A stretch of 64,000 nucleotides of DNA from an uncultured Fibrobacter sp. (GCF_900316465.1 NZ_ONDD01000008.1:37477-101476); one strand, 5' to 3'; positions 33,273-42,562 are shown, counted from the stretch's first letter. Program-made: numbers and translations. The notes: generated by a model from the letters alone, not told the origin.

Positions 33273-34391
33273 TTACTTTCCCAGCTGGTCCGGGTTCAGG
33301 CACTTGAGTTCGTCAATCACGAACAAGCCGTCCTTACGGATAAGCTTGTCGTCGAACCAGATTTCGCCGCCACCGTATTCCGGGCGCATGATGAGCACTA
33401 GGTCCCAATGGATGGCGCTGATGTTGCCGTTCGGGGCTTCTTCGTAGCAGCGGCCCGGCGTAAAGTGGATAGAGCCGGCAATCTTTTCGTCGAACAGGAT
33501 GTCGCACATGGGAGCGTTCACGAACGGGTTGAAACCGATAGCGAACTCACCCACATAGCGGCCACCTTCGTCTGTATCGAAGAGGGCGTTGAGAGCCACG
33601 TTGTCGCCGGATTCGCAAGTGGCGTTCACAATCTTGCCGTCCTTGAATTCCAGGCGGATATTGCTGAAGTACTTGCCATCGTAAAGGGTCGGCGTATTGT
33701 AATGAATCACGCCGTTCACGCTGTTGCGCACCGGTGCGGTATAGACTTCGCCATCGGGGATGTTCATGTTGCCGCAGCACGGGATTGCCGGAATGTCCTT
33801 GATGCTGAAGGTCAGATCGGTTCCGTTTGCCACAAGGCGAACCTTGTCGGTACGGTTCATGAGGTCTACGAGGTTCTGCGCGGCCTTGGCCATCTTCGGA
33901 TAGTCTGCGAGGCAAGCTTCGAAGTAGAAGTCTTCGAACGCCTCGGAACTCATCTTGGCGCCCTGAGCCATGGAGGGGTTCGGCCAGCGAAGCACGCACC
34001 AACGCGTCTTATTCACGCGGTAGTTGAGCACGTCTTCGTTAATCTTGCGGTAATTGAGCATCTGGCGGCCATCGATGTCGCAATTTTCAAGAGCGTTTTC
34101 GGCACCGCGAATGGCGATGTAAGCCTGCATCTTCTGCATTTCGGCCATAGCGAGGTCGGCCTGAAGCTTCATCTGTTCAATGGTTGCAGACTTGATCATT
34201 TCGCGACGCACACGACCGCGATAATTATGCACGAAAGCGTTGCCACCAGCCTTGGCGACGGCCTTCACAAGTTCAGTAGAAAGTTCGTCGGGAGTATCCG
34301 TCGTTTCGATAAGAATGTTTTCGCCCTGCTTAAGCGCAATGGCATTGTTGATCAAATTTTCAGCTAATTTGGTAATGCGAGGATCAGTCAT
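33273..34391 (-). CDS. M29 (AmpS/PepS-like) metallo-aminopeptidase
   Basis: 372 residues with no signal peptide. The family pattern is complete: N-terminal KLAENLINNAIALKQGENILIE, the metal-binding glutamate in MNIPDGEVYTAPV (~230), GEFAIGFNPFVN, GSIHFTPGRCY and HWDLVLIM near the end. Such enzymes remove N-terminal residues from peptides in the cytoplasm using two metal ions. AAGG lies ~9 bases before the ATG. It is downstream of the TonB-like gene with a hairpin between them. Confidence 0.92.
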   Translation of the reverse strand: MTDPRITKLAENLINNAIALKQGENILIETTDTPDELSTELVKAVAKAGGNAFVHNYRGRVRREMIKSATIEQMKLQADLAMAEMQKMQAYIAIRGAENALENCDIDGRQMLNYRKINEDVLNYRVNKTRWCVLRWPNPSMAQGAKMSSEAFEDFYFEACLADYPKMAKAAQNLVDLMNRTDKVRLVANGTDLTFSIKDIPAIPCCGNMNIPDGEVYTAPVRNSVNGVIHYNTPTLYDGKYFSNIRLEFKDGKIVNATCESGDNVALNALFDTDEGGRYVGEFAIGFNPFVNAPMCDILFDEKIAGSIHFTPGRCYEEAPNGNISAIHWDLVLIMRPEYGGGEIWFDDKLIRKDGLFVIDELKCLNPDQLGK

Positions 34392-34414
34392 TTTCTGTAC
34401 CTTATTGATGTAGA

Positions 34415-34440
34415 AAGCCGGCAGATAAATCCACCGGCTT
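34415..34440 (-). terminator. Hairpin between TonB-like and M29 genes
   Basis: AAGCCGG and CCGGCTT pair across a 12-base loop. The T run is poor, so attenuation or mRNA processing is possible. Confidence 0.5.
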
Positions 34441-34480
34441 AAATTTAAAAATCTATTTAGATTAAAACCACTCTATTTGG

Positions 34481-35419
34481 TTATTCCGTAAAGGTAAACG
34501 GGATTGTCACCGTGGTATTGCCCGATTTCACCTTGCTGAACGTCCAGCGACCGACAGTTTTCTTGATTTCATTGTCGAATTCGCTGTAATCCGTCGTGGA
34601 CGACACCAGCAAAATGCTGATGATTTCGCCACCCGGCGCAATCGTGAACTTGAGCGTGACCTTTCCTTGGAACCCCGGCTTCTTTTTGAGATGTTTATTG
34701 TAGATATGCCGTAGTCCCGGAGTGCGCTGACGAACGACCTTCATGATATCGGTTGCAGAGCGGGATGCTGGCCCGGAGCCCCATTCGATTTCATTTTCCT
34801 TGGGAGCCCTTGCATTTCCCATTGACTTGGTCGAAATGGCACCTGCTGATCCTCCAATCAAGTTGGAGATATCGTCGCCGATACCGCCACTGCCACCAGC
34901 AAACATGCCTTGGTTAAAGCCGTCGGAAATTTTTCCACGGACTTCGCCAATTTTTGTTTTACCAGTGACCTGCAAGCCATTCGTATTCTTGAGGACCTTG
35001 TCGATATCCTTGGCAAAGCTTTGCTTAATCAAGTCATAAGCCGCGGCCGAAGCATTTGCAGTTTGTGCTTCTAGCGCATGGATAACGCCACGGTTAAGCG
35101 GGGCTCGAGGGTTTCCTTGCCCTACGGGTTTCCCACCAGTACCAGGCCTTTTGCTTTGGATATTTTGTGGTTTTCGTTCTGGTTTCTTGTCGGGCTTTTT
35201 TTCCTCCTTTTTGTCGATGATGTTCATGGTTGCCGTTATTTCGGTGGTTGGCGTATCCACATAAATGGAATCGTCAATGATCACCTCGTACGCCGCCGCC
35301 CAGAAGCACAAGAGAATCGCGACCAAAAGCGATACGCCTGCAATGCGCACCATCTTTTTGTCGGAATCCGGCAACAAGGAAGCGATGAACGATTCCGGTG
35401 TTTGGATTACTGCTGTCAT
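34481..35419 (-). CDS. TonB/AgmX-like periplasm-spanning protein
   Basis: 312 residues. One membrane anchor (~25-46, VSLLVAILLCFWAAAYEVII) follows a short cytoplasmic segment. A Lys/Pro-rich spacer (DKKEEKKPDKKPERKPQ) follows, then a glycine/alanine-rich region. The C-terminal ~95 residues match the AgmX/PglI or TonB-like C-terminal domain (RHIYNKHLKKKPGFQGKVTLKFTIAPGGEI ... VGRWTFSKVKSGNTTVTIPF). Such proteins couple inner-membrane energy to outer-membrane machinery or take part in gliding-like systems. No ExbB/ExbD genes are adjacent. A strong GGGAGG ribosome site precedes the ATG. Confidence 0.85.
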   Translation of the reverse strand: MTAVIQTPESFIASLLPDSDKKMVRIAGVSLLVAILLCFWAAAYEVIIDDSIYVDTPTTEITATMNIIDKKEEKKPDKKPERKPQNIQSKRPGTGGKPVGQGNPRAPLNRGVIHALEAQTANASAAAYDLIKQSFAKDIDKVLKNTNGLQVTGKTKIGEVRGKISDGFNQGMFAGGSGGIGDDISNLIGGSAGAISTKSMGNARAPKENEIEWGSGPASRSATDIMKVVRQRTPGLRHIYNKHLKKKPGFQGKVTLKFTIAPGGEIISILLVSSTTDYSEFDNEIKKTVGRWTFSKVKSGNTTVTIPFTFTE

Positions 35420-35937
35420 GATTTTATCCTCCCTTTGTCAGGGTTATGATGGATGTTTTAGGGTATAGGCAGGGACACACCCCTTTTGACAGGGGCCTTG
35501 TACTTGCCTTGGAATAGACTCCGGAACGGGACTTTAAAAGCAAGCCCATTACACAAAGTCAACAATGTTTTGGAAACAGAACGACAGAATAAAGGAATTA
35601 GTTTATTTAAAATTCATTCTATATCCGTTCCTTTACTCGGAATTAGAACAAAATATTTCTTTCTTCAAATTGAAAACTACAAACAAATAAAAGAAAGGTT
35701 TCATCGCAAACGGTAAACAAATTTTCATCGACCGAAATGTAAATTCAGACAAAATAACAAACCCCGCGCCATTACTAGGATTGAGCGCGAATCAAACATT
35801 TGGTAACGGTCCCCGGATTTACAAAAAATCATTTCAACTTGATTTATTCCACAATGGAATAAGATGGACTAGAAAATGGACAATTTTCTTACAAACATGT
35901 AACCAAACCAAAAGGACTTACCTATATTTCACACATC
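35420..35937. other. Long AT-rich divergent intergenic region
   Basis: This 518-base gap lies between the TonB-like gene and alr, which diverge. It carries the TonB-like gene's GGGAGG site (~35427-35432) and a 19-bp palindrome at 35844. Two short open frames (35486-35716, 35781-35972) lack codon character and ribosome sites. No RNA gene was recognised. Confidence 0.55.
35844..35862. promoter_or_regulatory. 19-bp palindrome upstream of alr
   Basis: TTATTCCA-CAA-TGGAATAA has perfect 8-bp arms, 75 bases before the alr start. Candidate operator for an unknown regulator. Confidence 0.4.
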
Positions 35938-37161
35938 ATGAAACTTTTAGCGACTCCTCCCGATTTAAATAAGATAGCGCGCCCGAACTGGATTGAAATC
36001 AACTTAGACGCTCTCTGCAACAACATTCAATTTATCAGAAGCCAGATTCCGGCAAATACGAAGATTCTTTTGCCCGTCAAGGCTGACTCCTACGGCCACG
36101 GAAGCCTCGCCTGCTCCTTTGCCGCAAAATTCGGCGGTGCCGACTACCTGGGCGTCGCCCACATTAGCGAAGGCATGCTGCTTCGCCAGTATGGCATGGA
36201 CTTGCCCATTCTGGTTCTTGGCCCCTGCACCCCGGCGGACTTCGCCTACTTTGTCGAATTCCAGCTGACCGCGGCCATCACAGACATTCGTACCGCCATG
36301 GCATTCGACCAGTTCCTGCGCGACACAGGAACCACCTGCAAGGCCCACCTCGCCATCGATACCGGCATGAACCGCTACGGTTTTGACGCCGAAGACTTTA
36401 ACAATGTTCGCGCGGCCTTAAGCCTCAAGAACCTGCACTTCGAAGGCATGTTCACCCACTTGGCTACCGCCGATATGCCGGGGAACCCGAAGACCGAAAT
36501 TCAGATCCAGCGCTTTACGCGCCTGGTCGACGTTCTTGAAGCCGAAGGACTTCGCCCCGAGATTTGCCACTGTTCTAGTTCTGCAGGCACACTCACCCAC
36601 CCCGAAAGTCACTTTGACATGGTGCGCCCGGGCCTTGCCCTTTACGGCTACAACTGCATGGGTGCAGCACCTTCTCCATGGCCGATCAAGCCCGTCATGA
36701 GAATCAAGTCTACCATTCGCCACATCCACGACGTAAAGCCCGGCGAAACCGTGAGCTACGGCGGTTACTGGATGGCCCAGCAGCCGACCCGCATTGCAAC
36801 GATTGCCATCGGTTACGGCGACGGTTACCTGCGCGGCGAATACAACAAGGGTTTCGTGTTCATTCGCGGACAGCTCTGTCCGATTCTTGGCCGCGTATGT
36901 ATGGACGCCACCATGGTCGACGTGAGCCACATTCCTGATGTGCAAGTCGGCGAAACTGTCGACGTCGTCAACGGCGAACTGGACTTCCGCATTTCGATGG
37001 AAAGCGTGGCCGATGATCACCACACGATTCCGTACGAATTAACAAGCCGCGTCGCACGCCGCCTGTACCGCAAGTATTACTGGAAGAACCGCCTAGTCCG
37101 CTGGGATTACCTGCGCAAGGAATTCGGCGTCAAGGACTTCAAGGAATACCCGCTGCGATAG
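35938..37161 (+). CDS. alr: Alanine racemase
   Basis: 407 residues. It makes D-alanine for peptidoglycan using PLP. Lys48 in LLPVKADSYGHG is the PLP lysine, and Tyr274 in ETVSYGGYW is the second catalytic base. RPGLALYGYN and IGYGDGYLRG are conserved. No good ribosome site lies next to the ATG (AAGGA is over 20 bases upstream), but the N-terminus aligns with the family. It ends ~30 residues longer than many Alr proteins (RRLYRKYYWKNRLVRWDYLRKEF), a basic extension. A terminator follows 19 bases after the stop. Confidence 0.95.
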   Translation: MKLLATPPDLNKIARPNWIEINLDALCNNIQFIRSQIPANTKILLPVKADSYGHGSLACSFAAKFGGADYLGVAHISEGMLLRQYGMDLPILVLGPCTPADFAYFVEFQLTAAITDIRTAMAFDQFLRDTGTTCKAHLAIDTGMNRYGFDAEDFNNVRAALSLKNLHFEGMFTHLATADMPGNPKTEIQIQRFTRLVDVLEAEGLRPEICHCSSSAGTLTHPESHFDMVRPGLALYGYNCMGAAPSPWPIKPVMRIKSTIRHIHDVKPGETVSYGGYWMAQQPTRIATIAIGYGDGYLRGEYNKGFVFIRGQLCPILGRVCMDATMVDVSHIPDVQVGETVDVVNGELDFRISMESVADDHHTIPYELTSRVARRLYRKYYWKNRLVRWDYLRKEFGVKDFKEYPLR

Positions 37162-37180
37162 CTAAAATCTATATAAACTA

Positions 37181-37209
37181 AAAAAGGCTCCCTTTGGGGA
37201 GCCTTTTTT
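37181..37209 (+). terminator. Terminator after alr
   Basis: AAAAAGGCTCCC / GGGAGCCTTTTTT with loop TTTG; a perfect 12-bp stem if the A-T pairs are counted. Confidence 0.9.
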
Positions 37210-37225
37210 GCAATTAAAGATTGAT

Positions 37226-37325
37226 GTATGCCGAGCGGAGGCGGTAGGCATATAGCCTACCGTCAAAGCGAAGGGCGACCAAAGACTTACTTACCCTTTT
37301 GGAGTTCGCATACTTCTTTGGTCGC
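37226..37325. repeat. Palindromic intergenic element (CCGAGCGG type)
   Basis: CCGAGCGG (37231-37238) is followed by hairpin CGGTAGGC-ATATA-GCCTACCG (37242-37262). GCGACCAAAGA (37275-37285) pairs with TCTTTGGTCGC (37315-37325), closing just after the rluD-like stop. Related CCGAGCGG elements lie at 33074-33182 and 56774-56881. Confidence 0.6.
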
Positions 37326-37331
37326 ATTCAT

Positions 37332-38606
37332 TTAAAGCAGGTCCGGGTCGATTGTCGGTTCGTAACCCGGCTGAACGAAGTCTTCGGGAGCAATGCCACG
37401 CTTGCGCGCAGCCTTTTCTTGCTTGATACGCTTGCGTTCCGCAGCCTTAGCCTTGCGGTTAGCGGCATTAGCGGCGCGCTCGGCAAAGCGCTGGGCACGA
37501 GTTTTACGTTCTTTGTAAGGTGCAACTTCTTCAGGGAAGAGAGCCAGCGGTTCGCCATCGTCGATTTCTTCCTCTTCTTCGAAATAACGCATTTCGGGGT
37601 CGAAATCGCGGAAACCTTCGTCTTCGTCGAATACGGGCGCGTCTGCCGGGCATTCTTTTTTGAGGAGTTTAAGAACTTGTTCGAAAGGCTTTTCAAGCGG
37701 GACCTTGAACTTCATCTTTTTGCCCGTGGTCGGGTGAATCAGTTCAATTTTCACGGCCTGCAGGAGCTGAGCCGGAGCAATTTCCAAGACCTTTGCCGCA
37801 ATGTCCTTCATCAAAGGAGTCACGCGGTTCAAGCAGCCATCACGGCCATCGTACAGCGGATCGCCCACGACCGGGTGACCCATGTAGCGGCTATGCACGC
37901 GAATCTGGTGCGTACGGCCCGATTCAAGCTGCAATTCCAGAAGCGTTGCAAACGCAAAGAACTTCTTGGCCACAAAATGCGTGCGGGAGGGTTTGCCATC
38001 GCTTACGACCGCCATCTTCAAGCGATTCTTGGGGTTACGTCCGATGGGGGCATCGATTGTACCTTCCAAGTCGCGGGGATGCCCCCACACCAGGGCATTA
38101 TAGGTGCGGTGCAGCGTGCGGGTCTCCAGCTGGTGAGCCAAATGCCTGTGGGCAGCGTCGTTCTTCGCCACCACCATAAGCCCTGGTGTATCCTTGTCCA
38201 GTCGATGGACAATGCCCGGGCGTAACGGGCCGTTCACTGCAGACAAATTTTCTTTAAAGTGATACAGAAGGCCTGCGGCAAGCGTGCCGTTCTGCACGCC
38301 GTTACCCGGGTGCACCACCAGATTGCGCGGCTTGTTCAAGACCACGATATCGTCGTCTTCATAAACGATGTCGAGCGGAATATTTTCGGGTTCAAGCGTA
38401 CTTGCTTCTTTTTCGGGAATCTTGTCGACCACCACGACCATGCCCGTTTCGACACGGAAATTCTTGGGCGAGACTACCCCGCCAACCTTGACTTCACCGG
38501 CAGCAATCAACTTCTGGACGTCCGTGCGGGACACGTTTTCCATGACACCCACAAGGAACTTGTCGATGCGTTCGCCCGAATGTTTTTCTTCAACGATATA
38601 GTTCAT
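37332..38606 (-). CDS. RluD-like 23S rRNA pseudouridine synthase with charged C-terminal extension
   Basis: 424 residues. An S4 RNA-binding domain (~11-60) precedes the RluA-family catalytic domain with GIVHRLDKDTPGL; Asp137 is the catalytic residue. The usual Ser after DT is Pro. ESGRTHQIRVH and VVGDPLYDG are also typical. From ~325 onward there is an added ~100-residue tail, first acidic (EEEEEIDDG) then Arg/Lys/Ala-rich (RAQRFAERAANAANRKAKAAERKR), probably an RNA-binding extension. Its ATG overlaps the lspA stop (TAATG), placing it last in a three-gene operon. Confidence 0.9.
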   Translation of the reverse strand: MNYIVEEKHSGERIDKFLVGVMENVSRTDVQKLIAAGEVKVGGVVSPKNFRVETGMVVVVDKIPEKEASTLEPENIPLDIVYEDDDIVVLNKPRNLVVHPGNGVQNGTLAAGLLYHFKENLSAVNGPLRPGIVHRLDKDTPGLMVVAKNDAAHRHLAHQLETRTLHRTYNALVWGHPRDLEGTIDAPIGRNPKNRLKMAVVSDGKPSRTHFVAKKFFAFATLLELQLESGRTHQIRVHSRYMGHPVVGDPLYDGRDGCLNRVTPLMKDIAAKVLEIAPAQLLQAVKIELIHPTTGKKMKFKVPLEKPFEQVLKLLKKECPADAPVFDEDEGFRDFDPEMRYFEEEEEIDDGEPLALFPEEVAPYKERKTRAQRFAERAANAANRKAKAAERKRIKQEKAARKRGIAPEDFVQPGYEPTIDPDLL

Positions 38607-39208
38607 TATTCTTCCGCACCTTTTTCGTTCTCGGGTTTCGGTGTTTCATCTACGGCATTCTTCTTTTCTTTTTCTTCTTTGATCTGCTTGTGCAGTTCAC
38701 GCAAAATCACGGGAGAAAGAATCACAATGGCAACGCCGACAGTGACAAAGGAATCCGCAACATTGAATGTCGGGAAACGGGTCATGATAAAGTCCGGGAA
38801 GTCGCAATCGATAAAATCCACCACCATCTGCAAACGCATGCGGTCGATAAAGTTGCCCACGGCACCACCGAGAATCATCACCACGCCAAGGCGACTCATC
38901 CAATCGCGCTTGTCGATGGACTTGTAGAACCACAAAAGCACAATCGTCGCGACAATCGAAATCATCAAAAAGAACAGCCAAGGCGGCAAGAAGGGCATCA
39001 AGTCTTGCGGACGGCTACTGAAAGCGGCACCCTTGTTGAACACCAACTGAAAACGAACCAATTCACCGATGATATTGATCGTATCGTGGTTCGGAGCGCC
39101 CGTTTCGTTCGTAAAGCGAACGAGAGCCCACAGCTTTGTCAGCTGGTCAGCCACAATGCTAAAAACAATCAAGCCCAGGTGAAACGGCCATTTATTATAA
39201 AACTTCAT
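38606..39208 (-). CDS. lspA: Lipoprotein signal peptidase (signal peptidase II)
   Basis: 200 residues, four membrane helices. The catalytic aspartates lie in GGAVGNFIDRM and FPTFNVADSFVTVG; NKGAAFS is the conserved loop (the usual NTG is NKG). It removes signal peptides from diacylated prolipoproteins in the inner membrane, a heavily used step given the many lipoproteins here. A Lys/Glu-rich tail of ~30 residues (KQIKEEKEKKNAVDE) is unusual. Translation is coupled on both sides through TAATG overlaps. Confidence 0.95.
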   Translation of the reverse strand: MKFYNKWPFHLGLIVFSIVADQLTKLWALVRFTNETGAPNHDTINIIGELVRFQLVFNKGAAFSSRPQDLMPFLPPWLFFLMISIVATIVLLWFYKSIDKRDWMSRLGVVMILGGAVGNFIDRMRLQMVVDFIDCDFPDFIMTRFPTFNVADSFVTVGVAIVILSPVILRELHKQIKEEKEKKNAVDETPKPENEKGAEE

Positions 39209-40317
39209 TATCTTTCCTGTTTCAACTTATTGTAAGAATTCTCGATCCAAGAATCCGAATAGAAATGCAACGTCGTCTGCTTAATGATTCGCTTGACGGT
39301 GTCGCGAGTAATCTTCACCTTCTTTTCGGAGGCAAAAAGGCTAGAGCCATTGCCAATCAACTTCATGTTTTCGGCGGCCATAAAGAGCGGCCACAGGCAG
39401 AACAGCCTTGTACGCATCTTGACGTTCGGAATGAGCTTGGTGTAGGCAATGGCGTCATCCAAGTGGCCCCAAGCCTTTTGCACAAGCTCGCCCATCACTG
39501 CGGCGCGACGCTTGTCAAAGTCTGCGCGGGCACTAGCATCTGCCGGAGCCTCGAACATTTCATAGGAATGCGCGAAGCCATGCTTGCGGCAAATTTCTTC
39601 AGGAACAAAACAGACCCTGCGGCCGGAATCTTCGACACAGTCCTTCACGATGTTTGCCACCTGAAGCGCAAGCCCAAAGCTCACGTCGAGCTTCTGCATT
39701 TCGGCCTTGCGGGTTTCGCCGATGAGGCAAGTATCGGCCACAAAGAGATTCGTCAAAAGCTTGCCGACAATGCCAGCCACATAGTAGCAGTATTCATCGA
39801 GGTCGGCCACACTTTCGAGCGTAAACCAGCCAGAACTGAGCGCTGCCTCTTGCCTAAGCGCAAACTTCGCCATGCCATGACACATTTCAATCGTTACCGC
39901 ACGCACGGGAGCCGCATAGGTTTCGGGCATTTCGCGCAACAGGGGCACCACCACATGGGTGTGCAGGCAAAGATTCATGTACGGGTGTTCGGACTTGCGC
40001 CAACTTTCGGGCAGCGACTGTTCAAAGGCCGCAATCAATTCATCAGAGAGTTCCGCCGTCTTGAAGATTTCGGCAAACTTTCCCAAAATGACTTCTTTTT
40101 CAGAAGCCTTCATGTCGGGATCGTCTTCGACCGTGTCTGCAATGCGCAGGTAAAGGTAGGCAAGCAAAATACTCTTGTGAAGCTTTCCCTTAAGAACGTT
40201 GATATTGAGCGCAAACGTTCTAGAAACCTGCAGAAGGATTTCTTCGGCATACTTCCATGCGGCGCGACCGTCCAAGACGTTTTCACCGACTCCGATTGAA
40301 TCAAGAATATTTGACAT
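39208..40317 (-). CDS. Squalene/phytoene synthase family protein
   Basis: 369 residues. The first aspartate-rich motif is RIADTVEDD (~58-66) and the second is NIVKDCVEDSGRR (~223-235), with the conserved RTFALNI near residue 35. These enzymes join two isoprenyl diphosphates head to head, giving squalene or phytoene-like C30/C40 products. The sequence alone does not settle which. No carotenoid or hopanoid genes are next to it. The stop overlaps the lspA start by one base. Confidence 0.88.
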   Translation of the reverse strand: MSNILDSIGVGENVLDGRAAWKYAEEILLQVSRTFALNINVLKGKLHKSILLAYLYLRIADTVEDDPDMKASEKEVILGKFAEIFKTAELSDELIAAFEQSLPESWRKSEHPYMNLCLHTHVVVPLLREMPETYAAPVRAVTIEMCHGMAKFALRQEAALSSGWFTLESVADLDEYCYYVAGIVGKLLTNLFVADTCLIGETRKAEMQKLDVSFGLALQVANIVKDCVEDSGRRVCFVPEEICRKHGFAHSYEMFEAPADASARADFDKRRAAVMGELVQKAWGHLDDAIAYTKLIPNVKMRTRLFCLWPLFMAAENMKLIGNGSSLFASEKKVKITRDTVKRIIKQTTLHFYSDSWIENSYNKLKQER

Positions 40318-40355
40318 TCAAAACCCTCAACACATCCTTTGACTTTGCCGAAAAA

Positions 40356-40955
40356 CTAGCTGATCTCCGCGTAAATGTCGCGAGGAATCTTCTTGCTCTT
40401 TGCCATAGCATTCACGTACTTCCACAGACGTCCGTGAGCTTCGGCATTCTTAAGCTTCTTGGTAAAGCTCCAGAAAGTACGATTCTGAATATCGGACTCA
40501 TTCCTGAGAGCACTCTTGATATCGCATTCGTAACAAGCCTTGCGATATTCCAAGAAGTAGGCAGCCTGATAAAGTTTAGCCGTCTTGCCGCGTGCAATAC
40601 GACGAAGCAACAGACCAAACAGAACAAACAAGGGTGTAACGGCAAATCCGTAGAACCAGGGGTAAATTGGCAGCCACTTCATCACGGCCCAAATTGCAGG
40701 CATGGCCGAGGCAATCGAAAAAATCAGCGTAAAAAAGGTGTCCAACGGCTTCCAATAAAACTTCCACTTAGGAACATAAGCCCATTTTACCCTTTTATTT
40801 GCCAATTTTTTGAAGTAGAGCGGGTATGATGAGCGATAAAACCACCTATACAACCAGAACCAAAATACGAGCGGAACCCAAAACCAAAAGTCCATCGTTT
40901 CCAAAAGCTGTGTAGTCACAGTATCAAGAATCTGCATATAATCAAACGTCTGCAT
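40356..40955 (-). CDS. Membrane protein of unknown function (~199 aa)
   Basis: Three hydrophobic segments are visible (FWFWVPLVFWFWLYRWFY; TFFTLIFSIASAMPAIWAVM; WFYGFAVTPLFVLFGLLL), then a ~90-residue basic cytoplasmic-looking tail (YRKACYECDIKSAL ... KSKKIPRDIYAEIS). No family recognised. The start is unsure: ATGs at 40955, 40937 and 40895 are possible, the last having GGAAA just upstream. It ends 38 bases before the squalene/phytoene synthase gene and could share its transcript. Confidence 0.65.
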   Translation of the reverse strand: MQTFDYMQILDTVTTQLLETMDFWFWVPLVFWFWLYRWFYRSSYPLYFKKLANKRVKWAYVPKWKFYWKPLDTFFTLIFSIASAMPAIWAVMKWLPIYPWFYGFAVTPLFVLFGLLLRRIARGKTAKLYQAAYFLEYRKACYECDIKSALRNESDIQNRTFWSFTKKLKNAEAHGRLWKYVNAMAKSKKIPRDIYAEIS

Positions 40956-41152
40956 ACAGGCGTAAATGTAGAAAAATAGAGGCAAATTCAGGAAAAAGAA
41001 GCCTTAAAGAACCGCCTTCGCCGCAAAAGGTTAATTTATATGTAAATCAAGGACTTTAAGTAAATTATTTGTTCTATCTTGTTTACAATCAACGACTTAG
41101 GGTTGCGGTCCAAGCTCGAAAATCATTTTTTTGCCCCTAAGTGAAGCGAAAC

Positions 41153-41204
41153 TTATCAACACCCCGACGCATTTTTCTAGATTATATGGCCTACCTGTTG
41201 ATAG
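41153..41204. promoter_or_regulatory. dnaA: Inverted DnaA-box-like sites upstream of dnaA
   Basis: TTATCAACA (41153-41161) and, inverted, TGTTGATAG (41196-41204, reverse CTATCAACA) lie 76 and 33 bases before the dnaA start. Each is one or two mismatches from the TTATCCACA consensus. They may mediate autoregulation or be part of an origin. Confidence 0.5.
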
Positions 41205-41236
41205 ATTTTTGTTCGCCTTTAGTGGAAGAGGAAGAA

Positions 41237-42562
41237 ATGCAAGCCGAATGGGAAAGATGTTTGAACTACCTCCGTGGGATGCTTTCAGACACGGTTTATA
41301 AGACATATTTTGCGCAGACCAAGCTCACAAGCCTTACTACTGGTCATGCCGTCGTTACCGTTCCGCCCGGACTGGATACCGCCGTCTATTCTGCTTACAA
41401 GGAACTCATCCGCCTCGCCTGGCGCGAAGTCACGCACGACGAATCTGCAATTGAATTTGAATTCCAACAGCAAGAAGCTGTGACGCAGGCAGCCCCTGCA
41501 GGCAACAACAGCTTCCGCGATTTTTTAAAGCCAAGCATTCCGCTTTCGGGCTCTTTCCGCTTTGAAAACTTTGTGCCGGGCGACAAGGCCCAGCTCGCCT
41601 TCAATGCAGCCCTTGCAGTCGCTCGCAACCCCGATGGTACGCAGTACAACCCGCTCTTTATTTACGGTTCTTCGGGCCTTGGCAAGACTCACCTTTTGCA
41701 GGCTATCGGTAACTACATTCTCGAAGAAGACCCGACCAAGCGCGTGTGCTACCTGACCTCTGAAGATTTTTCGCAGCAGTACATGAAGTGCCTGCGCGAA
41801 CAGCGCATCACCGAAATGTCCGACTTCTACCGCAACGAAGTCGATATCTTGCTGATTGACGACATCCAGAACTGGACCGGCAAGTACGAAACCCAGAACG
41901 AATTCTTCTTGATCTTTAACGCCCTGCACCAGGCCGGCAAGCAGATTGTACTGACCTCTGATGCACCGGCTGCCGAAGTCAAGAACTTGTCTGACCGCTT
42001 GGTCAGCCGTTTCGCTTGGGGTCTCACGGTCGACATCCAGCCGCCTGACGTAGAAACCCGCGAAGCCATTTTACACAAGAAGGCCGAAGAACGCCACCTG
42101 GAAATCAGCGACGACGTTCTGCACTACCTTGCCGAAAACATCGCAAGCAACGTGCGCTGCCTCGAAAGCGCTATCATCAAGCTCACCTTGCAGTCGAGCC
42201 TGATGCACCACGACATCGACATGAGCATTGCCCAGAAGGTGGTCGCCGAAATTGCGCCGACGCTCCGCCGCCGCGTAAGCCTCGACGCCGTGCTCCACAC
42301 TGTTTCGAAGCACTACGAAGTGCCCGAAGCCAAGCTCACCGAATCGGGTCGTGGCACCAAGGAAATTTCGAAGGCCCGTCAGGTCGCCATGTACCTGATG
42401 CGCGAATGCTCCCCCATCAGTTTGCAGAGCATCGGTTCCCGCTTTGGCGGCAAGGACCACTCCACCGTGGTTCACGCCATCAAGAGCATCAAGAAGGAAA
42501 TGGAAACTGACCCGAGCTTTGCACGACTCATCGAAAGCCTGAAGAACTCGATTCACGACTAA
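41237..42562 (+). CDS. dnaA: Chromosomal replication initiator DnaA
   Basis: 441 residues from the ATG at 41237, chosen because GAGGAAGAA precedes it and MQAEWERCLNYLRGML matches the normal DnaA domain I start. Domain III has Walker A GSSGLGKTH and Walker B ILLIDDIQ; domain IV has the DNA-binding signature GGKDHSTVVHAIKSI. It binds DnaA boxes, melts the origin and loads the helicase. The common partners dnaN, recF and gyrB are not adjacent; neighbours are the squalene synthase operon and a MORN-like protein. Confidence 0.96.
   Translation: MQAEWERCLNYLRGMLSDTVYKTYFAQTKLTSLTTGHAVVTVPPGLDTAVYSAYKELIRLAWREVTHDESAIEFEFQQQEAVTQAAPAGNNSFRDFLKPSIPLSGSFRFENFVPGDKAQLAFNAALAVARNPDGTQYNPLFIYGSSGLGKTHLLQAIGNYILEEDPTKRVCYLTSEDFSQQYMKCLREQRITEMSDFYRNEVDILLIDDIQNWTGKYETQNEFFLIFNALHQAGKQIVLTSDAPAAEVKNLSDRLVSRFAWGLTVDIQPPDVETREAILHKKAEERHLEISDDVLHYLAENIASNVRCLESAIIKLTLQSSLMHHDIDMSIAQKVVAEIAPTLRRRVSLDAVLHTVSKHYEVPEAKLTESGRGTKEISKARQVAMYLMRECSPISLQSIGSRFGGKDHSTVVHAIKSIKKEMETDPSFARLIESLKNSIHD

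Noticed and set aside
35486..35972. Two short open frames before alr
   Set aside because: No ribosome site, AT-rich atypical codons, and the second overlaps the alr start in another frame.
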